DNA from: Aquincola tertiaricarbonis
GTDB taxonomy: Bacteria; Pseudomonadota; Gammaproteobacteria; Burkholderiales; Burkholderiaceae_C
Direction of reading: 5' to 3'
Assembly (NCBI RefSeq): GCF_000969605.1
Contig: NZ_JZUE01000010.1
Coordinates: 1 to 64,000 of the forward strand
DNA length: 64,000 bases
Part shown: in pieces, positions 1 to 7,521 of the stretch
Layout of the letters: each line of letters starts with the position of its first letter
How positions within the stretch are numbered: position 1 is the stretch's first letter
The notes under the pieces: generated by a model
The model's input: only the letters and a program-made list of their open reading frames with translations
What the model was told of the DNA's origin: nothing
Database searches by the model: none
Translations under genes and position numbers: made by a program

Positions 1-369
1 GAGGTCTTGTTCAGGTACTCGTGGATGTTCAAGCTGGTAGTCATGGTCGTGTAGTGCAGAGCACTCTTGCAGCGAGGTCCACCGTGTGACGAGCACCGAA
101 GGCCCCGGTGGCACGGTCGCAGGCGACTTCCAATATAGAGCGCCTGACTGACCAAACGGTCTAGTCTTTGCGCTTGTGTGAAGTGCTTGGGGCCGCGCTG
201 CTGCGTAACTCGGCGAGCTGGTTGTCTACCCGCACGGTGATGATCGTTGCCAAGGAGGTTTTGCGCCCACTGACTGGCGCGCCTGTGCGCAGCGGCATTG
301 AGTACTGGGCTCGTCGCCTACACCGTTCGAGCTGCACGCGGTACGTAGCGGCGCTATCAGACCCACAGA

Positions 370-1221
370 GCGAAGCCGACCGCAGTTTGGAACCGAGCGT
401 TGCGCCAGCGCATTGCCGCGCTGGTGCAAAGTCGAGCTGCGCAGGTCATGGTCAAGGTCACCAGAGGTGGAAGGGGTATGCGAGCCATCACGGCGCACTT
501 TCACTACATCAGCAAGCACGGTCGCTTGCCAATGGAGGACGAACGGGGCGACGCAGTACGAGGCCGAGAGGAGTTGGAACTGCTGTTAGACGAGTGGCGC
601 TGAGGCGGTAGTCACATCGCCGAACACGCCGAGCGGCGCGAGGCCTACAACATCATGCTGTCGATGCCGCGCGGCACCGACCCGTCCATCGTGCAGCGAG
701 CGGCCCGCGAGTTTGCCCAGGCCGAGCTGGCCGATCACAAGTACGTGTTGGTGCTGCACGGCCATTAAGCCCATCCGCCTGTCCATCTCAGCGTGAGAGC
801 GAAGTCGAATCATTGACGACGGCTGAATCCGCGAAAGGCGGATCTGCAGCGTTGGCGCGAGACCTTTGCCGAGAAGCTGCTTGCTTGGGGCGTTTAGGCA
901 GAGGCCACGCGTGCTGCCACACGTGGTGTGCGCGGGCGTGATGAGCCGCTATGGCGACGGCAGGCTTGGGTGCAGCAGCGGCTACGGAGGGACGGTTCGA
1001 ATCGCTTGGCGTGTGCCGCCCCGTCCCATGTCTTGGCACGCCAAGCCTTGGCCCACGTCGGGCAGATTCTTGTCCGATCAGGGGACCCTCAGGATCGCGA
1101 CCTGGCTCGTCAGCTTGCTGCATTCATGCAGCGGATACCCAACTTTCGGCTTTCAGAACGCATGACGCCGCCAACTGCTCGGGATGCTTCATGGAACCGC
1201 CACTCAGAGCCACGCCGTTAA
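370..1221 (+). pseudogene. Decayed VirD2/TraI-type relaxase (DUF3363-like), four in-frame stops
   Basis: One reading frame runs from about 370 to the TAA ending at 1221 and reads as an element-borne relaxase that nicks transfer origins. Recognisable blocks in order are QVMVKVT, ITAHFHYISKHGRL, REAYNIMLSMPRGTDP, the metal-site region HGH-x-AHPPVHLSV, and LNPRKADLQRWRETFAEKL. The frame is broken by TGA at 601, TAA at 766, TGA at 814 and TAG at 895, yet no frameshift is needed to read all blocks. The stop at 766 falls inside the histidine motif and the first HxH-type residues are followed by P where H is usual (HPHVHL), so the active site is damaged too. It is a point-mutation relic. Identity comes from remembered motifs of integrative-element relaxases. 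Confidence 0.75.
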
Positions 1222-1442
1222 TGGCCAGTCCCGTTCAACTTCTTGACGTTGCGACCGCAGCGGACACGCCGGGGTCGGCTGAGCTGCACATGATGCCGGC
1301 GAGATGCGTGATGACATGGACCGGTGCCGGGTCCGGGGTGGCACAATCCACGCGGCGAGGGCGGCGACGAGGCGAGGCACCCGCTGGGGCGACGAAGTAG
1401 GCAATAGACCTGAGAGGTTCCGACGCAGGCCAGGTGCCTAGA

Positions 1443-2345
1443 TCAGGTGCCCAAACGCTCGGCGCGGCTATTGCGCGCTTCAAGCATGCACGCCACGAGG
1501 TCGCGCACGATGCGTGACTTGGGCAGGTCGGGCCTGAAGATCAGTAGCGTCCGGAAATGCACCGCCGCTGAAAACGGGCGGAAGACCACGCCTCGTGCCG
1601 CGTAGCCATCGGTCGCATATGGATTCACGAGACCGACGCCCAGGCCCTCCATCGCCAACGCACAGACGGTCGACGAATTCGGCGTTTCCGCCACGACCTT
1701 TGGGCGTACGCCATGGGTCTTGAGCACCTTCTCCAGCTTGGCACGGACGGTGTCTTCAGGCGAGAGCGCGATGAAGGCCTCGTCGTGCAAGTCCTCCGGC
1801 TTGATGACGGAGCGCTCGCACAGGCGATGTCCTGTTGCCATCGCGCAAACGGCCTTCGGCGTCGCGAACAACTGGTGCTCGAGGCCGGCCACGTCGATCT
1901 CGTCGGCGGCCAGCCCGACGTCGAAGCGACTGCTCATTACCAACTCTCGGACCGTAGCAGACCCCGTGACCTGTAGCGTCACCGCGATGGAGGGGTGCTT
2001 CTCGCGGAACAGGCGCAGCGCGTGAGGTACCAGGGTGGATCCCATCGCAGCGAGGCTGGCGATGCGGATGTCGCCGGTCCCGAAGTCGCGGATGCGAGCA
2101 GCGCTGCTGCGCAGCCGGTCGAGGCCCTCAAAGGTGTTTTCGACATCACGAAAAAAGAGCTGGCCCTCGGCCGTCGGGACCAGGCGACCGCGCACCCGGT
2201 CGAACAGCTTGAAGTCGGTGGCCTTTTCGAGCTCCAGGATGCTACGACTGATGGCGGGCTGCGTCACTTGCAGGAGGTCGGCGGCACGCGAAGCTGAGCC
2301 GGTGACCATCACAGCTCGGAACGCTTCGACTTGACGAAAGTTCAT
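1443..2345 (-). CDS. LysR-family transcriptional regulator
   Basis: A 300-residue LysR-type regulator. The N-terminal winged helix-turn-helix occupies about residues 1-60 (MNFRQVEAFRAV, then ASRAADLLQVTQPAISRSI), a linker helix follows, and the co-inducer-binding fold spans about residues 90-295. I chose the ATG at 2345, which gives the usual family start and length; a longer frame opens at 2390 but adds 15 residues of no family resemblance. It is divergent from the Bug solute-binding protein and cystathionine-lyase-like pair beginning at 2487, the normal arrangement for a LysR regulator and its target. The inducer cannot be deduced. Confidence 0.9.
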   Translation of the reverse strand: MNFRQVEAFRAVMVTGSASRAADLLQVTQPAISRSILELEKATDFKLFDRVRGRLVPTAEGQLFFRDVENTFEGLDRLRSSAARIRDFGTGDIRIASLAAMGSTLVPHALRLFREKHPSIAVTLQVTGSATVRELVMSSRFDVGLAADEIDVAGLEHQLFATPKAVCAMATGHRLCERSVIKPEDLHDEAFIALSPEDTVRAKLEKVLKTHGVRPKVVAETPNSSTVCALAMEGLGVGLVNPYATDGYAARGVVFRPFSAAVHFRTLLIFRPDLPKSRIVRDLVACMLEARNSRAERLGT

Positions 2346-2383
2346 CGGAAAGCCATCAGGTTTGCGCATAGAGGCTGCGTGTT

Positions 2384-2396
2384 GGATCATTGATCC
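2384..2396. promoter_or_regulatory. Inverted repeat in the LysR/Bug divergent promoter
   Basis: GGATCA-T-TGATCC is a perfect 6+1+6 inverted repeat in the 141-bp gap between the LysR gene (start 2345) and the solute-binding gene (start 2487). Position suggests an operator for the LysR protein. It does not follow the textbook T-N11-A spacing, so the assignment is an inference from location. Confidence 0.35.
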
Positions 2397-2486
2397 GCAT
2401 TGGTCTCGATTCTAGAGTTCTTCCACGTGCCCAGCGCCATCCTGTATGTGTTGCTGGGTTGACTGACTTCTTGAACTCTGGACTAC

Positions 2487-3485
2487 GTGATGAAGATGCT
2501 CATGAATCGACGCCAGGTGTTGTCTGGTGCGGCCGCCGGTGCGGCATCCACTGTGTTGCCGGCGGCTGGTGCTTGGGCCAATGGCACATACCCCGACCGA
2601 GCCATCAAGCTGGTTGTGCCTTGGGCCACAGGTGGCAGCACGGACGTGCTTGCCCGCGCGGTCGGCCAGAACCTCAACGATCTCCTGGGAAAACCCGTCG
2701 TCATCGATAACCGGCCAGGCGCGTCCGGACGCCTCGGTATCGACGCCATGGTCAAGTCGCCTGCCGACGGATACACCACCGCTGTCATCGAGCTTGCGCA
2801 CGCTATCGCGCCGTCGATCTTCCAAAGGATGAGCTACGACATCATGAACGACACGGCGGCCGTGTCGATGCTGGGAGACTCCCCGCTGATCCTGTTCGTC
2901 GATGCCCAGAAGTACAAGCCGGGTCAGTACCAGCGGTTCCTCGACGATGCGAAGAAGTCGACACCCACCTTTGCCATTGCGACCAGTGGCAATGGAAGCA
3001 TCAGCCACCTCGCTGCCGGCCTGTTCGCCAAGGAAACGGGGGTTGAGTTTCAGATGATTCCGTACAAGGGCTCGGCGCCGGCGCTGACCGATGTGGCCGG
3101 CGGGCTTCTCGCTGGTCACATCTGCACGCTGGCCAGTGCGAGTAGCCTTCTCGCTGGCGGCAAGATCGTTCCGTTGATGGTCACCGGCAACAAGCGCGTT
3201 CCCCAGTTGCCAAACGTGCCGTGTGCCACCGAGCTCAAGCTGACGCGAATGGACTTCGGTCAATGGTGGGCTCTGGTGACCCCGGCCAGGATTCCGAAGC
3301 CGGTCCTTGAAACGCTCTACAAGGCGACCGCAGCATCCGTGAACGACAAGCGGGTGAAGGATCGGATCTCGAACCTGGCAATCAACCTAGGCAGCCGGTC
3401 ACCTGACGAGACCCTGGCCTTCGTGCGCGCAGAGGCGACGAAGTGGTCCCGCGTCGTGGCCGATCTTGGAATCAAGCCGGAATGA
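2487..3485 (+). CDS. Bug/TctC-family periplasmic solute-binding protein
   Basis: A 332-residue Bug-family extracytoplasmic binding protein of tripartite tricarboxylate transporters, expected to bind small carboxylated solutes in the periplasm. The N-terminus NRRQVLSGAAAG followed by a hydrophobic stretch to AWA resembles a twin-arginine signal, with cleavage near residue 32. The mature protein shows the family landmarks YPDRAIKLVVPWATGGSTD, NRPGASGRLGIDAMVKSPADGYT and the MIPYKGSAPALTDVAGG block that shapes the ligand pocket. No TctA/TctB membrane partner is nearby, which is common for Bug proteins in Burkholderiales. Its stop overlaps the next start by ATGA, so it is translationally coupled to the PLP enzyme downstream, suggesting a thioether or amino-acid-like ligand. 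Confidence 0.88.
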   Translation: MMKMLMNRRQVLSGAAAGAASTVLPAAGAWANGTYPDRAIKLVVPWATGGSTDVLARAVGQNLNDLLGKPVVIDNRPGASGRLGIDAMVKSPADGYTTAVIELAHAIAPSIFQRMSYDIMNDTAAVSMLGDSPLILFVDAQKYKPGQYQRFLDDAKKSTPTFAIATSGNGSISHLAAGLFAKETGVEFQMIPYKGSAPALTDVAGGLLAGHICTLASASSLLAGGKIVPLMVTGNKRVPQLPNVPCATELKLTRMDFGQWWALVTPARIPKPVLETLYKATAASVNDKRVKDRISNLAINLGSRSPDETLAFVRAEATKWSRVVADLGIKPE

Positions 3486-4609
3486 GCAAGCCAGAGTTTC
3501 GCAGTCTGTCCCCCGCAGTGTGGCGAGCGTCCACGGTGCTATTCGACAGCATTGACGACTTCACGTCCCGCAAGGAACGGCTGTTCGACGGCTACACGTA
3601 CGGCGTGACCGGCACGCCGACGACTCGCGAGTTTGAGGCGAGGGTGGCTGCTTTGGAAGGTGCGGAGCATTGCGTCGCTGCGCCCTCGGGTCAAGCTGCG
3701 CTGTGCTTGGTGGCACTCGCCCTCGTGAGCGCCGGAGATCATGTTCTCATCGCGGACTCCGCTTACGGTCCCTTGCGCACCTTCGCGCGTGACTACTTGC
3801 AGCGCCTTGGCGTGCATGTTGAGACGTTCGAACCCACAGCGGGTGGTGAGATCGCTTCCTCGTTCCGCCCGAATACAAAGCTGCTCTTCATGGAGTCGCC
3901 CGGCTCTATCACTATGGAGATGCAGGACATTCCGGCCATCGTGCGTGTCGCCAAGGCGGCGGGCGTTGTCACGGTTCTGGATAACAGCTGGGCGTCGCCA
4001 ATGGGGTTTCAGGCGATTGACATAGGGATCGATGTCGTGGTCGAAGCTGCGTCTAAGCTCCTTAGCGGGCACTCCGACGTCTTGCTCGGCACGGTCGCGA
4101 CGAACGACAGATTGCTGTACGAGCGCTTCCGCACAACGCAAAGCGTCCTCGGTCAGGCGGTCAGTCCGGACGATTGCTTTCTCGCGATGCGTGGTATGGA
4201 CACCCTTGAGCTGCGCTATGAGCATCAGACTGCGGCTGCCCTGCAAGTGGCCACCGAGCTTGCCGAACACCAAAGCGTGCGCGAGGTCCTGTTTCCGCCG
4301 CGTCTGGGAGATCGAGCCCATGCGCGGTGGGCCACTTCGTTCCGGGGTGGCGGCTGCGTGCTGTCATTCGTGCCACGCTTCCAGGACCGATCCAGCATCC
4401 ACGCCTTCTTCAATGCGCTCCAGGTTTTTGCAATCGGCGCGAGCTGGGGCGGAACGCACAGTCTGGCCGCGTTTTACCCCGCCGCTGAGCAGATGCGGCG
4501 GGTCCACTGCGCAGTGCAGGAGGGAATTGTTCGACTGTCTGTTGGGACCGACTCGGCGTCTAAGCTAGTCACTGACCTAAAGCAAGCGTTGGCCTGTGCG
4601 GCGCGTTGA
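3482..4609 (+). CDS. PLP-dependent cystathionine beta-lyase-like enzyme (trans-sulfuration family)
   Basis: A 375-residue Cys/Met metabolism PLP enzyme closest in layout to MetC-type cystathionine beta-lyases. The PLP lysine is K192 in EAASKLLSGHSD, the pyridine-nitrogen aspartate is D167 in VLDNSW, and the phosphate-binding SGQAAL segment lies near residue 69. The ATG at 3482 overlaps the stop of the solute-binding gene (ATGA), giving a normal family length; an upstream in-frame start would overlap that gene by 40 bases. Coupling to a periplasmic binding protein suggests a catabolic beta-lyase acting on an imported sulfur compound rather than housekeeping methionine synthesis, but that is inference. 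The gene ends 18 bases before the left end of an IS3 remnant. Confidence 0.85.
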   Translation: MSKPEFRSLSPAVWRASTVLFDSIDDFTSRKERLFDGYTYGVTGTPTTREFEARVAALEGAEHCVAAPSGQAALCLVALALVSAGDHVLIADSAYGPLRTFARDYLQRLGVHVETFEPTAGGEIASSFRPNTKLLFMESPGSITMEMQDIPAIVRVAKAAGVVTVLDNSWASPMGFQAIDIGIDVVVEAASKLLSGHSDVLLGTVATNDRLLYERFRTTQSVLGQAVSPDDCFLAMRGMDTLELRYEHQTAAALQVATELAEHQSVREVLFPPRLGDRAHARWATSFRGGGCVLSFVPRFQDRSSIHAFFNALQVFAIGASWGGTHSLAAFYPAAEQMRRVHCAVQEGIVRLSVGTDSASKLVTDLKQALACAAR

Positions 4610-4677
4610 ACGCTCCCAAGCGCACGGTGAACAGCCCCGGGTTCTGGGGAGGCTCAACGCTCTGAGAGGATTGAGCC

Positions 4678-4926
4678 ATGAACAAGTCGAACAAGTTCTC
4701 GCCCGAGGTGCGTGAGCGCGCGGTGAGGATGGTGCAAGAGCACCGAGGGGAGTACCCGTCGCTGTGGGCGGCTATCGAGTCCATCGCGCCCAAGATTGGC
4801 TGCGAGGCCCAACGCGTGAAGGACCTCGAACGCGAAGTGCGTGAGCTGCGCAAGGCCAGCGAGATCTTGAAGCTGGCCAGTGCGTTTTTCGCCCAGGCGG
4901 TGCTCGACCGCCGCATCAAGTCCTGA
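4678..4926 (+). pseudogene. IS3-family OrfA with internal deletion
   Basis: This 82-codon frame starts as a typical IS3 OrfA ([19 protein letters not shown]) and ends with the leucine-zipper end ([20 protein letters not shown]). Intact relatives are longer, with about 30 residues between KIGC and the leucine zipper that finish the helix-turn-helix. Here KIGC is joined directly to [11 protein letters not shown], so an in-frame deletion has removed that part. The frame overlaps orfB, as expected for the programmed frameshift that makes OrfAB. Confidence 0.75.
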
Positions 4927-5433
4927 AGGACTTCGTCGACCAGGATCGCCAGCAGTTCGGGGTCGAGTCGATCTGCCAAGCCTTGCAGATCGCCCCGTCT
5001 GCGTATTGGCGCCATGCGGCCCGCAAGCGCAACCCAGCGATACGCTCGCGCCGTGCGCAGCGTGACGCGGGCCTGGTGCCGCAGGTCCAGCGCGTGTGGC
5101 AGGCCAACATGCAGGTCTACGGGGCCGACAAGGTCTGGCGTCAGCTCAACCGCGAAGGCGTAGTGGTGGCCCGCTGCACCGTCGAGCGGTTGATGCGCCG
5201 GCAGGGCCTGCAGGGCGTGCGCCGAGGCAAGGCGGTGCGCACCATCATTCCTGACCCCAAGGCACCATGCCCGCAGGACCGGGTCAACCGGCAGTTACGT
5301 GCCGAGCGGCCCAATCAACTGTGGGTCTCGGACTTCACCTACGTCTCGACCTGGCAGGGCTGGGTCTAAGTGGCGTTTGTAGTGGACGTGTTCGGCCGGC
5401 GCATCGTGGGCTGGCGCCAGAGCAGTTCGATGC
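4923..5433 (+). pseudogene. IS3-family OrfB (rve integrase domain), nonsense and 3'-truncated
   Basis: The transposase catalytic frame reads from [20 protein letters not shown] through NMQVYGADKVWRQLNREG and NQLWVSDFTYVSTWQGWV, where it meets a TAA at 5367. The same frame continues with VAFVVDVFGRRIVGW and is lost after about 5433. Only the first catalytic aspartate (in WVSDFTY) remains; the second aspartate (usually HHSDRGSQY) and the glutamate of the DDE triad are absent. It is inactive. Confidence 0.75.
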
Positions 5434-6022
5434 AATGCCTTCGGCTTGTTCGGCCGCGGCGCTCGAAGCTGTGCCGGCGCACCACCAGAGGTGGCCCCAG
5501 CGCACCTTGCGTTTTTCGCGTGCCATCCATCTGCGCCGGCACCGTCAGCCTGGCAGCTGATGCACGGAGCGGTCCTAGCGAATGCGCAAGACACGTGAGC
5601 TCGCCATCACACGTCCCCACGGCCATGTCATAGCGCCGCCACAGGGACTGAAGGCGCTGCTCCGGCCGGTGCCAAGCGCGCAGCCGTCCTGATCGAGGCA
5701 AGTACGGCCTCACAGCGCAGGGCGTATGAAGGTGGCCAGCATCTCAAACGGAGGGTGGTCGCGCGCACTTTCTACTACCAAGCCAAGGTCTTGAAGACCA
5801 GCGACAAGTACGGGATTCCAGGGTGCGATGGGTCCACGGAAGTCTCGGCCGTGGCGCATCTGCGGCGGCAGCGGCGGGCGGGTGCCGGTGGTGGGCATGG
5901 GTGCGACATTGTTCTCGCGACGATCGGTCCAAGCCGCGCGCAGCGCATCGGCAGCCGGCGCAAGGCCAGTAGGACCGCGGCGCAAGCATGTGCGACCGCT
6001 ACGCAGCCGGCATGACCCACAA
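5434..6022. other. Intergenic stretch with no recognisable gene
   Basis: About 590 bases lie between the cut end of the IS3 element and the first Zur-type box. Several open frames cross it on both strands, but none has a ribosome-binding site, a family resemblance or a composition that stands out. It is probably degraded insertion-site sequence. Confidence 0.5.
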
Positions 6023-6039
6023 ATGCAACTGAGTTGCAT
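6023..6039. promoter_or_regulatory. Proposed Zur operator (box 1)
   Basis: ATGCAACTGAGTTGCAT is a perfect palindrome (8+1+8) located 33 bases before the ATG of the all3515-like PEP-CTERM gene. The same consensus, ATGCAAC-N3-GTTGCAT, occurs twice more between the ZnuD-like receptor and the second PEP-CTERM gene, and a Zur/Fur-family gene lies between these sites. A -10-like CATAAT overlaps its right arm, a position suited to repression. Confidence 0.65.
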
Positions 6040-6072
6040 AATGCGCGCTCCATCAAACAGGACGGAGTACCC

Positions 6073-6945
6073 ATGAACACGATCACCCGCCACAGCGTTT
6101 GGGCCACCGGCATGGCCGGCCTGCTGGCCTTCAGCGGCAGCGCCGCGGCCAGCGGCATCCGCGCAGCCGAAGGCATCGGCTACTACATCGGCGTGGACAG
6201 CCTGCAGACGGTGGCCTCGGGCACCTTCGCCGGGCTGGCCAATCCCAATGCCGGCCGGCTGACGCTGCTGCTGGACCACGGCAACCACTTCCACGGCATC
6301 GGCGCGTACAGCTACACGGGCACCGCTGCCGCACCGGTGGTTCAGCCCACCAGCGCCAACAACCGCCTGCCCGAGCCGTCGTCGCGCGTGGACGAGGCCA
6401 CCTCATCGATCGCGCTGCAGGCCGGCAGCGGCGCCTACGCCGGCCGCTGGGTCAGCCAGCCGCTGGCTGCCGGTGCGCCTGCGGCCGACTACAGCTATCT
6501 GGGCGGCGCATCCATCCAGTCGCTGTCCGGCCTGGGCACCGCCGCCGGGGTGCTCTACAACAGTAGCGCCGGACGCTGGAACGCCGCCTTCAGCGACGTG
6601 GTGGTGGGCCTGAAGCTGGAGAGCATCAGCAGCGGCCTGAAGGTGGCCATCGGCAACGAAATGGACGCGTTTGCAGCCGGCGTGGGCAGCGTGTTCACGC
6701 TGGGTGATAGCGGCAGCCTGAATTTCCTGCCCACCTTCCATGCGGATGCCAACGTGGCACCGGGTGTCTACAGCGCGCAGTTTTCGCTGGTGAACCTAGG
6801 CGGCAACAGCGCCGTTCAGTCGGGCGGCAGCTTTGCCTACGACTTTTCGGTGGCCGCCCCTGTGCCCGAGCCGCAGACGTGGGCGCTGATGCTGATCGGC
6901 CTGGCCGCAGCGGCCGGCATGGCCCGGCGCCGCAAGGTCGGCTGA
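6073..6945 (+). CDS. all3515-like Zur-repressed PEP-CTERM protein
   Basis: A 290-residue exported protein. Residues 1-28 form a signal peptide ending near SAAASG. The body carries GYYIGVDSLQTV, FAGLANPNAGRLTLL and the histidine-bearing DHGNHFHGIGAYSYTG, which I recognise from the all3515 family named after a Zur-regulated Anabaena gene. The C-terminus is a PEP-CTERM sorting signal: PVPEPQTWALMLIGLAAAAG, then the basic cluster ARRRKVG. An exosortase, not in this window, should process it for surface display. Start at 6073 is supported by GGACGGAG eight bases upstream. Expression is expected under zinc shortage via box 1. Its role may be zinc capture, which is a family-level inference. Confidence 0.85.
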   Translation: MNTITRHSVWATGMAGLLAFSGSAAASGIRAAEGIGYYIGVDSLQTVASGTFAGLANPNAGRLTLLLDHGNHFHGIGAYSYTGTAAAPVVQPTSANNRLPEPSSRVDEATSSIALQAGSGAYAGRWVSQPLAAGAPAADYSYLGGASIQSLSGLGTAAGVLYNSSAGRWNAAFSDVVVGLKLESISSGLKVAIGNEMDAFAAGVGSVFTLGDSGSLNFLPTFHADANVAPGVYSAQFSLVNLGGNSAVQSGGSFAYDFSVAAPVPEPQTWALMLIGLAAAAGMARRRKVG

Positions 6946-6978
6946 GCGGGCCTGCGGCGCCGGCAGGCGCGGCATGCG

Positions 6979-7467
6979 CTAACGCGCCCGCGGGCGCGGC
7001 TTGCAGGCCGCGCAGTGGCCGTGCACATGGAGGTCGACGCCCTCCACCTCGAATCCCTCGGGCACCGACGGTACCCGCGGGGTGCGCGCCGGCAGGCAAT
7101 ACACCTTGCCGCAGTCGTCACAGTGGAAGTGCGCATGTTCATCATGCGCCTGCGTCGAGGCGCCCATCGCCGCAAACCGGCTCACCCGGTCGGCGCCGAC
7201 CTGCCGGCTGAGGAAGCCGGCTTCCACCAGCGCGTCCAACGTGCGATAGAGCGTCACCCGGTCCAGCGGCTCGGGCAGCGCGGCCTCGATGTCGGCATGG
7301 CTGAGCGCAGCGCGCGCGCTCTCCACCATGTCCATCACCGACAACCGGGCCGCAGTGACGCGCATGCCGGCTTCGGCCAGGCGCTGGCGATAGGCGGCCA
7401 GCCGCTCTTCCCGCTGCTGGGCTGGCTGGTGGTCGCGCCTGGCGCGCGCTGGCTTGGTCGTCGGCAT
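6979..7467 (-). CDS. zur: Zur/Fur-family zinc-responsive repressor
   Basis: A 162-residue Fur-superfamily repressor. The winged-helix DNA-binding domain covers about residues 25-95 (MRVTAARLSVMDMVES, LDRVTLYRTLDALVEAGFL). The dimerisation/metal domain has two CxxC pairs, C116-C119 and C152-C155, for the structural zinc, plus C124 and histidines at 108, 111, 113, 115, 147, 149 and 151 for the sensing site. Zur rather than Fur or PerR is chosen because its neighbours are a ZnuD-like receptor and an all3515-like protein, both zinc-starvation genes. The ATG at 7467 gives the normal length; a GTG at 7488 is possible. It converges with the PEP-CTERM gene. No palindrome lies in front of it, so autoregulation is not evident. 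Confidence 0.85.
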   Translation of the reverse strand: MPTTKPARARRDHQPAQQREERLAAYRQRLAEAGMRVTAARLSVMDMVESARAALSHADIEAALPEPLDRVTLYRTLDALVEAGFLSRQVGADRVSRFAAMGASTQAHDEHAHFHCDDCGKVYCLPARTPRVPSVPEGFEVEGVDLHVHGHCAACKPRPRAR

Positions 7468-7521
7468 GACCAAATTGTAGAAGCGCACGCCGCCAGGCAG
7501 ATCTGCAGGTTTTGTCGCCGG

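Larger units (their letters stand above)
4628..5433 (+). mobile_element. Truncated IS3-family insertion sequence
   Basis: An IS3-family element whose left terminus appears to be at TGAACAGCCCCGGGTTC (4628), a form common for this group's terminal repeat. It contains the remains of orfA and orfB but recognisable transposase sequence stops at about 5433, after GRRIVGWRQSSSMQ, and no right terminal repeat is visible. The element is therefore cut at its right side and cannot transpose. Confidence 0.7.

Noticed and set aside
1-44. Minus-strand partial frame beginning ATG at 44 (MTTSLNIHEYLNKT) and running off the left edge
   Set aside because: Only 14 residues are visible, there is no ribosome-binding site before the ATG, and no family is recognised.
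985-1012. GGTTCGAATC as a tRNA or att remnant
   Set aside because: Flanking bases do not form a T-stem, and the stretch reads in frame as part of the relaxase relic.
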